From: Afifella aestuarii
GTDB taxonomy: Bacteria; Pseudomonadota; Alphaproteobacteria; Rhizobiales; Afifellaceae
Direction: 5' to 3'
Assembly: GCF_004023665.1 (NCBI RefSeq)
Contig: NZ_SAUF01000001.1
Location: 1,660,501-1,724,500, forward strand
DNA length: 64,000 nt
This document shows positions 38,100 through 49,449 of this stretch, in pieces. The translations under genes and the position numbers were made by a program. Positions within the stretch are counted from its first letter, which is position 1, and each line of letters starts with the position of its first letter. The notes beneath the pieces were generated by a model that saw only the letters and a list, made by a program, of their open reading frames with translations, had not been told where the DNA came from and made no database searches.

Positions 38100-38975
38100 A
38101 TGAGCGACGTTCTGGACGACATCGACGACGTGCTGGACGGGGCCGTGCCTCAGCCCGAGCCCGAGGAAGCTTCGGAAGCGACCCATCCGCTGTTCCGCCA
38201 TGCGCCGGGCAGTGTCGCCTTCAAGAAGCTGCGCAAAAGGCTCCTGCGCGAAGTGCGCGAGACGTTGTCGACCTACGGGATGGTCGAAGAGGGCGCCCGG
38301 TGGCTCGTCTGCCTCTCCGGCGGCAAGGATTCGCACGCGCTCCTTGCCGTGCTTCTCGACCTCAAATGGCGGGGCCTCTTGCCGGTCGATCTGCTTGCCT
38401 GCAATCTCGATCAGGCCCAGCCGGGCTTCCCGGCCGAGATCCTGCCCGACTATTTCAAGCGACACGGCATTCCCTACAGGATCGAGCGGCGCGACACCTA
38501 TTCGGTCGTGACGGAGAAGATCGCGCCGGGGCAGACGATGTGTGCGCTGTGCTCACGCCTCAGACGCGGTCATCTTTACCGGATCGCGCGCGAGGAAGGC
38601 TGTCAGGCCGTCGTTCTCGGCCATCACCGGGAAGACGCGCTCGAGACCTTTGTCATGAACATGCTGAACGGCGGCCGGCTTTCCTCGATGCCACCGAAGC
38701 TCAAGAACGACGCGGGCGATCTCCTGGTGCTGCGGCCGCTCATTCGCTCGGCCGAGGCGGATCTGGAGCGTTTCGCTGCAGGCCTCGAAGCCCCGATCAT
38801 CCCGTGCAATCTCTGCGGATCGCAGGACGGGCTGGAGCGCCAGCGGGTGAAAGACATCCTGGCAGAATGGGAGCGCGAGCGGCCCGGCACCAAGGCAAAC
38901 ATGCTGCGAGCGCTCGCGCATCTGCGTCCCTCGCATCTGCACGATCCGACCCGCTTCGATTTCGGCGCTTTGTAG
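38100..38975 (+). CDS. ttcA: tRNA 2-thiocytidine(32) synthetase TtcA
   Basis: 291 residues from ATG 38100 (GAAGG upstream); ATG 38058 would add 14 residues. The PP-loop SGGKDS is near residues 73-78, followed by the cysteine pair CALC and a C-terminal CNLC, the features of TtcA. The enzyme uses ATP and an Fe-S cluster to thiolate C32 of some tRNAs. It begins right after the rpsD terminator. Confidence 0.92.
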   Translation: MSDVLDDIDDVLDGAVPQPEPEEASEATHPLFRHAPGSVAFKKLRKRLLREVRETLSTYGMVEEGARWLVCLSGGKDSHALLAVLLDLKWRGLLPVDLLACNLDQAQPGFPAEILPDYFKRHGIPYRIERRDTYSVVTEKIAPGQTMCALCSRLRRGHLYRIAREEGCQAVVLGHHREDALETFVMNMLNGGRLSSMPPKLKNDAGDLLVLRPLIRSAEADLERFAAGLEAPIIPCNLCGSQDGLERQRVKDILAEWERERPGTKANMLRALAHLRPSHLHDPTRFDFGAL

Positions 38976-39032
38976 GTGAGCGGCGCTTCTTGCGCTCAGG
39001 CCATGGCGCGCCCGGTTCTGCGCGCTTTTTCG

Positions 39033-40268
39033 TTACGAATAGCGCTGGCGAAACAGAACGCCGTGTTCAGCGACGAGCACGGTCGCGATCGCCAAACCGG
39101 AAAGAATGGTGAGACCGAAGGCGAAGGGCGTGACGCTGCCATCGTAAAGGTAGCCCACGAACGCCCCGAAAAAGCCGCCGCCGAAGGTCTGCATGAAGCC
39201 GAGCACGGAGGAGGCCGTTCCGGCGACATGGCCGAGCGGCTCCATGGCGAGCGCGTTGAAATTGGTGCCGACGAAGCCGAAGAAAAAGAAGGCTGCGCTG
39301 ATCAGCGGAAAAAACAGCCAGAACGGCATCGGGCCAGCATAAATGACCGACAGGATGGCCGTGACGAAGCTCAAGGCGCAGAAGCTGATCAGCGCCGTGT
39401 GAGCGAGGCGGCGCATGCCGAAACGGCCGACAAGGCGGGAATTGGCGAAAGAGGCGCCCGCGATCAGAACGGCGCTGCCGGAGAAAGCCACGGGAAACCA
39501 GGGGCCTAGGCCAAAGACCTCGACAAAGATCTGTTGCGATGAATTGAGGTACGAGAACAGACCCCCGAAGGCGAGAGCCGTGGCAAAGGCGTAGCCGAAG
39601 GCCTGCCGGTTGGTGAGCACGATGCGGAAGGCCTCGATGACCTTGCGTCCGTTGAGAGGGCGGCGGTTCTCGTCGGCAAGCGTTTCGGGCAGGCGCATTC
39701 CAGACCACAGCAGGACGATGGCGCCGAAGATTGCCGTGAAGAACAAGATCCAGTGCCAGCTTGCGACGAAGAGCACGAGCTGGCCGAGGGTCGGCGCAAA
39801 GATCGGCACGGCCATGAAGACCATCATGACGAGCGACATGAGGCTCGCCATCTGCCGTCCGCCGAAGGTGTCGCGCACGACTGAGATTGCAACGACGCGG
39901 GTTGCAGCTGCGCCCATTCCCTGCACCGTCCGGCAGGCGAGAAGAATGCCGAAATCGGGCGCGAGGGCCGAGGCCGTGCCCCCGACGACATAAATCACGA
40001 GGCCCGCGAGCAGGATCGGACGGCGGCCGAAGCGGTCGGCCAGTGGACCGAAGACGAGCTGGGCGATGCCAAAGCCCACCACGAACGCCGTGACGACGAA
40101 TTGCCGGGAGTTCTGATCCTCGATCGAAAAGCTGCCTGCGATGTTGTCGAGGGCCGGCAGAATGATGTCGATCGCCATGGCATTGAGCGCCATCATCGAG
40201 GCGGCGAGGGCGACGAACTCGACATAGGGGATTGTCAGCCGGGAGGCGGCAGGCGTGGAGGATGGCAT
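39033..40268 (-). CDS. Bcr/CflA family multidrug MFS transporter
   Basis: 411 residues, 12 TM helices. MALNAMAIDIILPALDNIA in TM1, motif A GPLADRFGRRPILL, and the TM5 region GMGAAATRVVAISVVRD place it in the Bcr/CflA group. It likely exports drugs by proton antiport. It is convergent with ttcA and separated from grxD by a terminator, so it is transcribed independently. Confidence 0.9.
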   Translation of the reverse strand: MPSSTPAASRLTIPYVEFVALAASMMALNAMAIDIILPALDNIAGSFSIEDQNSRQFVVTAFVVGFGIAQLVFGPLADRFGRRPILLAGLVIYVVGGTASALAPDFGILLACRTVQGMGAAATRVVAISVVRDTFGGRQMASLMSLVMMVFMAVPIFAPTLGQLVLFVASWHWILFFTAIFGAIVLLWSGMRLPETLADENRRPLNGRKVIEAFRIVLTNRQAFGYAFATALAFGGLFSYLNSSQQIFVEVFGLGPWFPVAFSGSAVLIAGASFANSRLVGRFGMRRLAHTALISFCALSFVTAILSVIYAGPMPFWLFFPLISAAFFFFGFVGTNFNALAMEPLGHVAGTASSVLGFMQTFGGGFFGAFVGYLYDGSVTPFAFGLTILSGLAIATVLVAEHGVLFRQRYS

Positions 40269-40420
40269 TGAAACGGTCTCCCCGGGCAGGACGTAGGCCC
40301 GCGCGGAACGAGTGCGGCAGAATTGTTGGGAGACCGGGTTCTAGGGCCCGCGGCGGACCCCTGCAAGGTCACGGGGCAAGCCGAATGCCCCTTCGCTGCG
40401 CCGGGAAGCGGGTCGCCTCA

Positions 40421-40449
40421 AAATGAAAGAGCCGGCTTTCGGCCGGCTC
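40421..40449 (-). terminator. grxD terminator
   Basis: Stem GAGCCGGC (40429-40436) pairs with GCCGGCTC (40442-40449). The minus strand continues TTTCATTT, so it ends the bolA-grxD transcript. Confidence 0.75.
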
Positions 40450-40580
40450 GGTCTTTGCAAATGAGATAATCCGCAGCCCGATTTAGCAGGAAATCAGGAG
40501 ACTCGCTTATTCAGCCGCAGCTCCCGTCAGGCATCGCTGAGCGGTGATCGAAGACGCGCGAGCGCGACCTCCGCTCGCCC

Positions 40581-40910
40581 TTACGCCGCTTTGGCGACGC
40601 CTTTTTCTTCCATCAGGTTCTGCAGCTCGCCCGCCTGGAACATCTCGCGGATGATATCGGCGCCACCGACGAACTCGCCCTTCACGTAAAGCTGCGGGAT
40701 GGTCGGCCAGTTGGTGTAGTCCTTGATCCCCTGGCGCAGATCGTCGGATTCCAGGACATTGACGCCCTGATAGGCGACGCCGAGATAATCGAGGATCTGA
40801 ACGGTCTGGCCCGAGAAGCCGCATTGCGGAAAGGTCGGCGTGCCTTTCATGAACAAGACGACATCGTTGGACTTCACCTGGCTATCGATCCATTCGTTGA
40901 TCGCTGACAT
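40581..40910 (-). CDS. grxD: Monothiol CGFS glutaredoxin (Grx4/GrxD)
   Basis: 109 residues; GGAGGA precedes ATG 40910. The active site Cys30-Gly-Phe-Ser is in FPQCGFSGQ, with the glutathione-binding WPTIPQLYVKGEFVGGADI. CGFS glutaredoxins bind a [2Fe-2S] cluster with glutathione and pair with BolA proteins in iron-sulfur trafficking. It lies just downstream of a bolA gene, which supports that partnership. Confidence 0.96.
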   Translation of the reverse strand: MSAINEWIDSQVKSNDVVLFMKGTPTFPQCGFSGQTVQILDYLGVAYQGVNVLESDDLRQGIKDYTNWPTIPQLYVKGEFVGGADIIREMFQAGELQNLMEEKGVAKAA

Positions 40911-40957
40911 GATCGCTGGTCCTCCAGACTGCGGGCGCGGCCGCGCAGTCTCGTCGG

Positions 40958-41191
40958 TTATTCCGGGATGCTGGTCTGCAGGGCGAGGGCGTGCAATTTG
41001 CCACCCATGTCTCCCTTGAGCGCCTCATAGACCATCTGATGCTGCTGCACGCGGCTCTTGCCGCGAAAGCTTTCGGATACAACCTCTGCGGCGAAATGGT
41101 CGCCGTCGCCGGCAAGATCCCTGATCGTCACACTCGCATCGGGAAATGCTTCGCGTATCAGACGCTCGATCTCCCCTGCATTCATCGGCAT
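40958..41191 (-). CDS. BolA family protein
   Basis: 77 residues, ATG 41191 after GAGGAG. The BolA core GDGDHFAAEVVSESFRGKSR and HQMVYEALKGDMGGKLHALAL with its conserved C-terminal His are visible. It probably forms a cluster-binding heterodimer with the CGFS glutaredoxin 47 bases downstream. It belongs to the conserved purL-bolA-grxD neighbourhood. Confidence 0.94.
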   Translation of the reverse strand: MPMNAGEIERLIREAFPDASVTIRDLAGDGDHFAAEVVSESFRGKSRVQQHQMVYEALKGDMGGKLHALALQTSIPE

Positions 41192-41298
41192 TCTTGGTTG
41201 CTCCTCGTGCGTATGCGCCGAATGTGGTCAATCGACCCTGAAACGTCAATCCGGCGACCCTGAAAGGTCAATCTCGCCTTTCGCATGGGGAGGGCCGC

Positions 41299-43530
<2,232 letters not shown>

Positions 43531-43664
43531 GTCTCTGCCTGATGCTTCTGGCCGCCGTGTCTTAGCGCGTGATGGCGCGCGACACACCCGCTCTTGCGAA
43601 AAATCCCCATGCATGGAGGCGCAGCAGGTTTTGGGCGTCGCCGGAAGCGTTCAGAGCGACCGCC

Positions 43665-45071
43665 TCAATTGTAGCTGTCGTAGGCGGCCGGACCCTGATC
43701 CAGAAGGCGGCGGAGCGTGCGGAAGCCCTCGGCCGTGCGGTCGCTATCCTTCACGGTGGTGAAACCGACGCGCACGCCATGGAAGGAGGTGTCGGAGCGG
43801 ACCGGCTTGTACTCGTCCTCCTCGTCGATGCGGATGTTCTCGCCCAGCGCGGCGTTCTTGAACGTGCCGGAAAGCCACGGCTCCGGAAGATTGAGCCACA
43901 GGAACGGGGACACGTCGTCCAGATAGACATCGAGGCCTGAGAAAATCTCGCGCGCCAGGCCAACACGCCGTGCGATTTCCGCCTGGGTCTTCGCCATCAG
44001 CTCGAAGGCCGCGCCGGAGGCGATCAGCCGGGCGACGAGCTCGGCCATCAGGAAAGGCTTTCCGCCGGTCAGCATCTTGTGGGCGATGTTGATGCGATTG
44101 GCGAAATGCGGAGGGCAGGCGACGAAGCCGCCGCGCAGGCCGGCCGCGACGGCCTTCGACAGGCTGCTCACATAGAAGACGCGCTCGGGTGCAATCGATG
44201 CAATCGGTGGCGGTCCTCCGCGCGACAGGACCCCATAGACCGCGTCTTCGATGATGTAGGTCTGATGGCGATAGGCAATGTCGGCGATCTCCCGTCGGCG
44301 CGTTTCGCCCATTACGGCGAGAGTGGGGTTCTGCAAGGCCGGCATGACGAACAGGATTTTCGGGTGCTGCTGTGCGCAGAGGCGCTCGAAATCCTCCGCT
44401 ATCGGGCCTTCGCGGTCGGCGGCCACCTGCACGGGGCGCCGACCGAGGAGTGCTACGCTGCGCGCGATCGAGGCATAGGTGAGGGGCTCGAAGGCGATGC
44501 GATCGCCCGGCGACGTCACCGCGGCGACGATGGTCATGATGGCGGCATGGGCACCGAATGTCGGGACGACGTCTCCCGGAGATGGCTCCCAGTCGTGTCG
44601 TGTCAGCCAGCGGGCTCCTGCCTCGGCCCATCGTTGCGGCACGTCCCGAATGTAGTTGGAGACCGCGTTCGGGTATTCCCGGCATATCTCGCCGGTCAGC
44701 CGTGCCATCACAGCCGCCGCGCCGTTCTCGGGCGCCGCCGTCGTGTCGAATCTGAGGGCCCCCTCCGGCCCCGGCCGATCGCCGGTGGCATAGGTGATCG
44801 TGGGCGGCAGAGGCGCCTGGCGCGCATGCGCGGCCTGCACATAGGTGCCGCGACCGACTTCACCGGACACGAGGCCTCGCTCCCGGGCGAGGGAATAGGC
44901 GCGGCTCACCGTGCCGATGGTCACGCCGATATCAAAGGCGAGATTGCGCTGCGGCGGCAGCCTCGTGCCCGCGGGGAGCTGACCCGCGTCGATCGCCTGC
45001 TCGAGCTGATCGGCGAGGCGGACATAAAGCGGCCCCTGGCCGGAGGAGAGATCGGGAAGCCAATTTGTCAT
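43665..45071 (-). CDS. MocR-type GntR/aminotransferase transcriptional regulator
   Basis: 468 residues from ATG 45071. An N-terminal GntR winged helix (LADQLEQAIDAGQLPAGTRLPPQRNLAFDIGVTIGTVSRAYS) is joined to a fold-type I aminotransferase domain with the PLP-lysine motif SSLSKAVAAGLRGGF. MocR proteins sense PLP or amino compounds. No ribosome site precedes the ATG and the best promoter lies only 11 bases upstream, so the mRNA may be nearly leaderless. It is divergent from a DUF1127 gene, a candidate target. Confidence 0.9.
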   Translation of the reverse strand: MTNWLPDLSSGQGPLYVRLADQLEQAIDAGQLPAGTRLPPQRNLAFDIGVTIGTVSRAYSLARERGLVSGEVGRGTYVQAAHARQAPLPPTITYATGDRPGPEGALRFDTTAAPENGAAAVMARLTGEICREYPNAVSNYIRDVPQRWAEAGARWLTRHDWEPSPGDVVPTFGAHAAIMTIVAAVTSPGDRIAFEPLTYASIARSVALLGRRPVQVAADREGPIAEDFERLCAQQHPKILFVMPALQNPTLAVMGETRRREIADIAYRHQTYIIEDAVYGVLSRGGPPPIASIAPERVFYVSSLSKAVAAGLRGGFVACPPHFANRINIAHKMLTGGKPFLMAELVARLIASGAAFELMAKTQAEIARRVGLAREIFSGLDVYLDDVSPFLWLNLPEPWLSGTFKNAALGENIRIDEEDEYKPVRSDTSFHGVRVGFTTVKDSDRTAEGFRTLRRLLDQGPAAYDSYN

Positions 45072-45082
45072 GGTGTCAATGT

Positions 45083-45110
45083 TGTATATTGCACCAATCA
45101 GCAGGGTCAA
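45083..45110 (-). promoter_or_regulatory. Candidate promoter of the MocR gene giving a near-leaderless mRNA
   Basis: On the minus strand, TTGACC (45110-45105), 16-base spacer, TATACA (45088-45083). Its -10 box ends 11 bases before the ATG at 45071, leaving a predicted leader of only a few bases. Confidence 0.45.
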
Positions 45111-45153
45111 TCAAAACATTGCCTGTCGCAAGTCGTACCGATGGAGACGAACG

Positions 45154-45381
45154 ATGGGTTCAATTGCTACATTTTCCAGTGTCAGGCTTTCCCGCTTTCA
45201 GCAGGCGCAGCTGGGCATGCGAATTGTTGTGGTGCGCCTGTCGAGCCGGCTTGCGCTTATGATTGAAAGGCGACGCACGAGGCGAGCGCTGCTGTCTCTT
45301 ACGGATGACCAGCTGAAGGATATCGGTGTCTCACGAGCCGATGCGTATCGCGAGGGGCTTCGCCGTCCCTGGGATGTCTAG
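45154..45381 (+). CDS. DUF1127 (YjiS-like) small basic protein
   Basis: 75 residues from ATG 45154, preceded by GGAG eight bases upstream. The C-terminal part RRRTRRALLSLTDDQLKDIGVSR is the DUF1127 motif. Some DUF1127 proteins of Alphaproteobacteria act in RNA maturation and phosphate or carbon homeostasis. Its N-terminus (about 1-35) is amphipathic. It is divergent from the MocR regulator across an 80-base region, so regulation by that protein is plausible. Confidence 0.88.
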   Translation: MGSIATFSSVRLSRFQQAQLGMRIVVVRLSSRLALMIERRRTRRALLSLTDDQLKDIGVSRADAYREGLRRPWDV

Positions 45382-45494
45382 GCTTCGCGCTCGCGCCCTG
45401 GCAGGTGCGTCGCCGCTCGGCGGGCGCCCGCTGCCGCGTCAGCGGAAACCGAGAGTCTTATGAGAGACTTCGGCGTCTTGATTGAGATATCGAA

Positions 45495-45935
45495 TCAAGC
45501 TGTGCAGGCGCTGGAACCGGCGGACCAGCGCGCGATGTCGGCCCGTATCCGCGGAGCCGCCTCGGTGGCGAGGAGCGGACCGAAGAGTTTGACTTCGGCG
45601 CCGCGGCCATCTTCCTGAGCCTGGACGACCAGCCGCGGCAATCCGCCGGGCTCGTTCTTCGGCAGGACGAGAATGCGCGGCTGCCCGGAATAGGAATTGA
45701 GTTCCGGCGCGTAGATGTAGGAGGCGAAGGTCGCATCGCCCGCGAACCAGCATTGCCCCATGGCGCGGGCGATGCGCGTCGATGCATCGAGCGGCCGATC
45801 GCTGGCCGAATAGCTCAGATAGTCTTTTTGAGCCTGGGTGCAGCCGGCCGCGACGAGTGTCGCGATGGCGATGCCGGCAAATCCGCGCAATGGGGAGCGG
45901 ATTGGCCGAACCTTGCGGCCGGATGAGCCGCTCAA
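45495..45935 (-). CDS. Predicted small lipoprotein
   Basis: 146 residues, probably from TTG 45935 whose bases overlap the purQ stop. The basic N-terminus and hydrophobic stretch end in the lipobox LVAAGC with Cys32 as lipidation site. The mature part (about 115 residues) has two Cys (QCWF and the C-terminal CTA) that could form a disulfide. No family is recognised. It is co-transcribed with purQ by position but a metabolic link is unlikely. Confidence 0.7.
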   Translation of the reverse strand: MSGSSGRKVRPIRSPLRGFAGIAIATLVAAGCTQAQKDYLSYSASDRPLDASTRIARAMGQCWFAGDATFASYIYAPELNSYSGQPRILVLPKNEPGGLPRLVVQAQEDGRGAEVKLFGPLLATEAAPRIRADIARWSAGSSACTA

Positions 45936-46615
45936 GCGGCCTTCTCCTGCAGGCCTTCCACGAGCCCCTTGAAAAGGGCGAGCCCGTCGTCGCCGCCATG
46001 TGCGGCTTCCACGAGATCTTCCGGGTGTGGCATCATGCCGAGCACGTTGCGGCGCTCATTGGTGATGCCGGCAATGTCGCGCTGCGAGCCGTTGGGATTG
46101 GTGCCGTCGGCGTAGCGGAACACGACCCGATCCTCGGCTTCGAGCCGATCGAGGGTTTCCGTGTCGGCAAAATAGTTTCCGTCGGCATGGGCGACGGGGC
46201 AGCGGATCACCTGGCCGGAGCGATAGAAGCTCGTGAAGGGCGTTGCCGTGTTCGTTACCTTGAGCTTGACCTCGCGGCAGACGAATTTGAGCGAGGCGTT
46301 GCGCATCAATGCGCCGGGCAGAAGGCCCGCTTCGCACAGGGCCTGAAATCCGTTGCAGACGCCGAGCACCATGGCGCCGTCATTGGCGCGCCTGGCCACG
46401 TCGCGCATCACCGGAGAATGGGCGGCGATCGCGCCGGAGCGCAGATAATCGCCGAAAGAGAAGCCGCCAGGGAGCACGATCAGGTCGACGCCGGAAGGCA
46501 GGCTCGTCTCTCCGTGCCAGACGATGTCGGCATCGCGCCCGGAGACGAGGCGGAGTGCCGCCGCCATGTCGCCTTCGCGGTTGGTGCCGGGAAACTGGAT
46601 GATGGCGGCTTTCAT
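45932..46615 (-). CDS. purQ: Phosphoribosylformylglycinamidine synthase subunit PurQ (glutaminase)
   Basis: 227 residues. A class I glutamine amidotransferase with nucleophile Cys87 in GVCNGFQ, oxyanion region [16 protein letters not shown] and the catalytic His in MMPHPED. It supplies ammonia to PurL. The downstream lipoprotein gene overlaps its stop; the upstream neighbour is DUF4336 rather than purS. Confidence 0.97.
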   Translation of the reverse strand: MKAAIIQFPGTNREGDMAAALRLVSGRDADIVWHGETSLPSGVDLIVLPGGFSFGDYLRSGAIAAHSPVMRDVARRANDGAMVLGVCNGFQALCEAGLLPGALMRNASLKFVCREVKLKVTNTATPFTSFYRSGQVIRCPVAHADGNYFADTETLDRLEAEDRVVFRYADGTNPNGSQRDIAGITNERRNVLGMMPHPEDLVEAAHGGDDGLALFKGLVEGLQEKAA

Positions 46616-46631
46616 GCGTGTATCCGATTTG

Positions 46632-47372
46632 TCAAAGAAGCCAGCGAAAGGCGCGACGAAGCTCCGCCTCTGCGTTCGTTAGATAGCATCGGCCATGGGC
46701 GATAAGAACCCGTTCCGGTTTGCGCTCCAGCATTTCTTTCACGGTCTGGCGCAGCTTCTTTTTGTGGCCGAGAAAGGTGAGGCGAACGTCGCGTGGCGTC
46801 GAACCGTTCGGATCCAGCACGCCGCCGATCTTCATAAGCGGCGGCATGTGGCGGCAGGTGACGCGGTCGCGCTCGAAGTTCTCGATCATGTCGGTCAGAA
46901 CGAGCGTTTTTGACGGAACATGGAAGAGCTCGAGCTCCGTCATGAAGCTGCCGATGAGCGGAAACAGCTCGACTTCGCCAGCCCATGCCGCCGGGGCTTC
47001 CTCGCAGAGTTCCGCATCGAAGCCTGAAAACCGCTCTTTTGCGGCCTCGCGTACGCCGGGGGCGGCATAGGCGATCGCGTTCGGGAAGCGCGCCTTCCAC
47101 TCGCCGATCCACCAAAAATGCAGACGGTTCGGGGCGACGAGGAAGCGGACCTCTCCGAGCGCCGCGAGGGCTTCGACGAGATCTTCGCTGAGTGGCGTCG
47201 GGGAGTGCAGGAGAAGGGCGCCGTCGGCAAGACGGATCACGGTCATGCGGGTCGTGAACGGCAATGTGCCGATCACGTAGCTCATGGCGATCTCCGGCCC
47301 GTCGACGATCCACACATTCTCGGCGATGGGCTTGAGAGCGTTGAGCGGTTCGTAAGGGATGAGGCAGCTCAT
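46632..47372 (-). CDS. DUF4336 metallo-hydrolase-like protein
   Basis: 246 residues; CGGAGAA precedes ATG 47372. The sequence runs [43 protein letters not shown] and a late HGRCYLT, matching DUF4336, a distant metallo-beta-lactamase-like group in which some metal ligands are retained. Enzymatic activity is not established. It lies 16 bases upstream of purQ on the same strand, so it probably shares its transcript. Confidence 0.8.
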   Translation of the reverse strand: MSCLIPYEPLNALKPIAENVWIVDGPEIAMSYVIGTLPFTTRMTVIRLADGALLLHSPTPLSEDLVEALAALGEVRFLVAPNRLHFWWIGEWKARFPNAIAYAAPGVREAAKERFSGFDAELCEEAPAAWAGEVELFPLIGSFMTELELFHVPSKTLVLTDMIENFERDRVTCRHMPPLMKIGGVLDPNGSTPRDVRLTFLGHKKKLRQTVKEMLERKPERVLIAHGRCYLTNAEAELRRAFRWLL

Positions 47373-47457
47373 CTGGCGGTTCTCCGAAGGATGAGTCGTC
47401 CCTCTCTCAGATCAACTTGGCGGGCATATGACGGTGCGTCTGCCGCGAGAAGCCGCT

Positions 47458-47715
47458 TCAACCTGCCTGCAGATCGCCTGGGGGAGGAGCTTTCCGGATT
47501 TTTTGTTCCGTCGGCCATTCCGGTGGACGGTAACCGCCGACCATCCATTCCAAAACGCGACAGGCGATTGGATTGGGCGGCCTCGCGGTTGCCACGCTTT
47601 CGGCTTCCCATTTGCGCACGGTACGTCCGTTTGTGTTGAGGATTGTGCCAAGTTCTGACGCCGAGAGGCCTAATCTCCGCCGAGCCTCTTTGAATTCGCG
47701 GGGAGTCCTTATCAC
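47458..47715 (-). CDS. Small HTH (XRE-like) DNA-binding protein
   Basis: 85 residues from GTG 47715. It starts with RTPREFKEARRRLGLSASEL, and the recognition-helix region is LGTILNTNGRTVRKWEAES, a canonical XRE-type helix-turn-helix; the C-terminus is a Pro-rich tail (GYRPPEWPTEQK). It overlaps the 3' end of the 55-aa membrane peptide gene by four bases (GTGA). The region is AT-richer than its surroundings, suggesting acquisition. It could autoregulate the pair. Confidence 0.78.
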   Translation of the reverse strand: MIRTPREFKEARRRLGLSASELGTILNTNGRTVRKWEAESVATARPPNPIACRVLEWMVGGYRPPEWPTEQKIRKAPPPGDLQAG

Positions 47716-47879
47716 TTTATAACGCCAGTCGCCGAGAGTACGACTATCGTGCCGACAATCGTAGCAAATATAAAGATGTTCACTGCAAGAACAGCCTGAA
47801 AGACGTCTGCCTTTGTGACCGCACGCTCTTCGATCTGATCAAGGCGTCTGGCAAGCGCGTCAAATTCGGTTTCGGTCAT
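47712..47879 (-). CDS. 55-residue coiled-coil/TM small protein
   Basis: ATG 47879 to TGA 47712. An N-terminal amphipathic helix (MTETEFDALARRLDQIEERA) is followed by KADVFQAVLAV and one TM segment (NIFIFATIVGTIVVL), ending GVIK. The four-base GTGA overlap with the HTH gene is the strongest evidence for expression. By my count the surrounding 240 bases (47701-47940) are about 50% G+C, against about 65% in a nearby stretch of purQ. The architecture resembles small phage-derived or toxin-like membrane peptides, but no family is recognised. Confidence 0.6.
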   Translation of the reverse strand: MTETEFDALARRLDQIEERAVTKADVFQAVLAVNIFIFATIVGTIVVLSATGVIK

Positions 47880-48094
47880 ATTATGTGTCACCGTTCAAGC
47901 CGCGATTTGGAGGAGCTTGTTGTCCTCTGATGTGCGCAATATAGACCTGTCGGGCCTCATGACTAAATGCGTCTTTGCGTCTCCGATCGTCTCGGAACAC
48001 GCTTTCGTTCGGTGGCGACGAAAGCTAGGCGGTTGTTGAGTTTATCTAGGAGGCAGGCGTTTTCGAGGCGCTGCGGTTTCCGCCCGTGCCGCGA
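47880..48094 (-). other. AT-richer intergenic stretch between purS and the small membrane-peptide gene
   Basis: About 215 bases without a supported gene. It is roughly 50% G+C in its first 60 bases, lower than the window norm, and should carry the promoter of the peptide/HTH pair. No att-like repeat or tRNA remnant is visible. Confidence 0.35.
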
Positions 48095-48328
48095 TTACAG
48101 CATTTCGATGCGATAATCTTCGATCACGGTGTTGGCGAGAAGCGTCTCGCACATTTCGCGGATGCGTTCTTCGGAGGCGTGCTCCGGCGCGAGCTCGATG
48201 TCGATGACCTTGCCCTGGCGCACCGATTCGACACCGGAGAAACCGAGAGCGCCGAGCGCGCCCTGAATGGCCTGGCCCTGCGGGTCCAACACGCCGTCCT
48301 TCAGCGTCACGAAAATGCGGGCTTTCAT
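48095..48328 (-). CDS. purS: Phosphoribosylformylglycinamidine synthase subunit PurS
   Basis: 77 residues, the expected size. KARIFVTLKDGVLDPQGQAI, ALGFSGVESVRQGKVIDIEL and a final VIEDYRIEML are family-typical. It bridges PurQ and PurL in the FGAM synthase complex. A terminator separates it from purC upstream, so it has its own promoter. Confidence 0.95.
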   Translation of the reverse strand: MKARIFVTLKDGVLDPQGQAIQGALGALGFSGVESVRQGKVIDIELAPEHASEERIREMCETLLANTVIEDYRIEML

Positions 48329-48404
48329 GCCATCTTCCGCGCCGGTTCGGCCGGGCGGCCCCTCTATGCTGCGGTGCTGCCGACTGCGTCGGCTCCGTCT
48401 GAAT

Positions 48405-48443
48405 AAACAAAAACGCGGCGCCGGGGCGAGCCCGCGCGCCGCG
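48405..48443 (-). terminator. purC terminator
   Basis: On the minus strand, 48443-48436 pairs with 48421-48414 (8 bp, plus an inner GGGC/GCCC-type stem), followed by TTTTTGTTT (48413-48405). It sits between purC and purS. Confidence 0.75.
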
Positions 48444-48484
48444 CGATCAACATGTCTTTTTCAGGCCCACGGACGGTGCCGAGC

Positions 48485-49249
48485 CTACTGAACCAGGACA
48501 GGGCCCGTGCCGGTGACACGCTCGTTGGAGTTCAACAGGCCGAGCCGGCGCGCAACTTCTTGATAAGCCTCTAGGAGGCCGCCGAGATCGCGGCGGAAGC
48601 GGTCCTTGTCGAGCTTCTCGTTGGAGCTCATGTCCCACAGACGGCAGGAATCGGGCGAGATCTCATCGGCGACGACAATGCGCATCATGTCGTTCTCGAA
48701 GAGGCGGCCGCATTCCATCTTGAAATCGACGAGGCGGATGCCGACGCCGAGGAAAAGGCCCGACAGGAAGTCGTTCACACGAATCGCGAGCGACATGATG
48801 TCGTCCATCTCCTGGGGCGTGGCCCAGCCGAAGGCCGTGATGTGTTCTTCCGACACCATCGGATCGTCGAGTTCATCGTTCTTATAGTAGAATTCGATGA
48901 TCGAGCGCGGCAGCGGCGTGCCTTCGTCGATGCCGAGCCGCTTCGAAAGAGACCCTGCGGCGACGTTCCGGACAACGACCTCGAGCGGGATGATCTCCAC
49001 CTCGCGAATCAACTGCTCGCGCATGTTGAGGCGCCGAATGAAATGGGTCGGGATGCCCATGTCATTGAGATTGTTGAAGATGTACTCGGAGATGCGGTTG
49101 TTCAGAACGCCCTTGCCATCGACGATTTGATGTTTCTTGGCGTTGAACGCGGTCGCGTCATCCTTGAAATGCTGAATGAGCGTTCCCGGCTCCGGCCCCT
49201 CGTAGAGGATCTTGGCCTTGCCTTCGTAGATGCGGCGACGACGGTTCAT
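48485..49249 (-). CDS. purC: SAICAR synthetase PurC
   Basis: 254 residues from ATG 49249; seven more in-frame codons upstream are not family-like. It begins [20 protein letters not shown] and has the signature [29 protein letters not shown] and VDFKMECGR. It joins CAIR and aspartate with ATP in purine synthesis. Transcription probably stops at the terminator before purS. Confidence 0.97.
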   Translation of the reverse strand: MNRRRRIYEGKAKILYEGPEPGTLIQHFKDDATAFNAKKHQIVDGKGVLNNRISEYIFNNLNDMGIPTHFIRRLNMREQLIREVEIIPLEVVVRNVAAGSLSKRLGIDEGTPLPRSIIEFYYKNDELDDPMVSEEHITAFGWATPQEMDDIMSLAIRVNDFLSGLFLGVGIRLVDFKMECGRLFENDMMRIVVADEISPDSCRLWDMSSNEKLDKDRFRRDLGGLLEAYQEVARRLGLLNSNERVTGTGPVLVQ

Positions 49250-49449
49250 AGGTTTCAGTCTAACGATCATGATGAGGAAAGATGGGCTGGCGAGTGTCGG
49301 CTCCGAAGCGGCGATCCGCCATTTGCTGTCGGAACCTAGCCGAAAGCTCGGGGAAGCACAATGTCGTGTTAACGGCGGCGGTTGGCGGCATTGCGGAGCG
49401 CATACTCTCCCGCTAACAGAGCCGTAGTCGTGGGAGGGAGTGAGCGGCT

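Noticed and set aside
40507-40824. Minus-strand 105-codon frame overlapping grxD.
   Set aside because: It is another frame of grxD; the CGFS glutaredoxin is unmistakable and has a good ribosome site.
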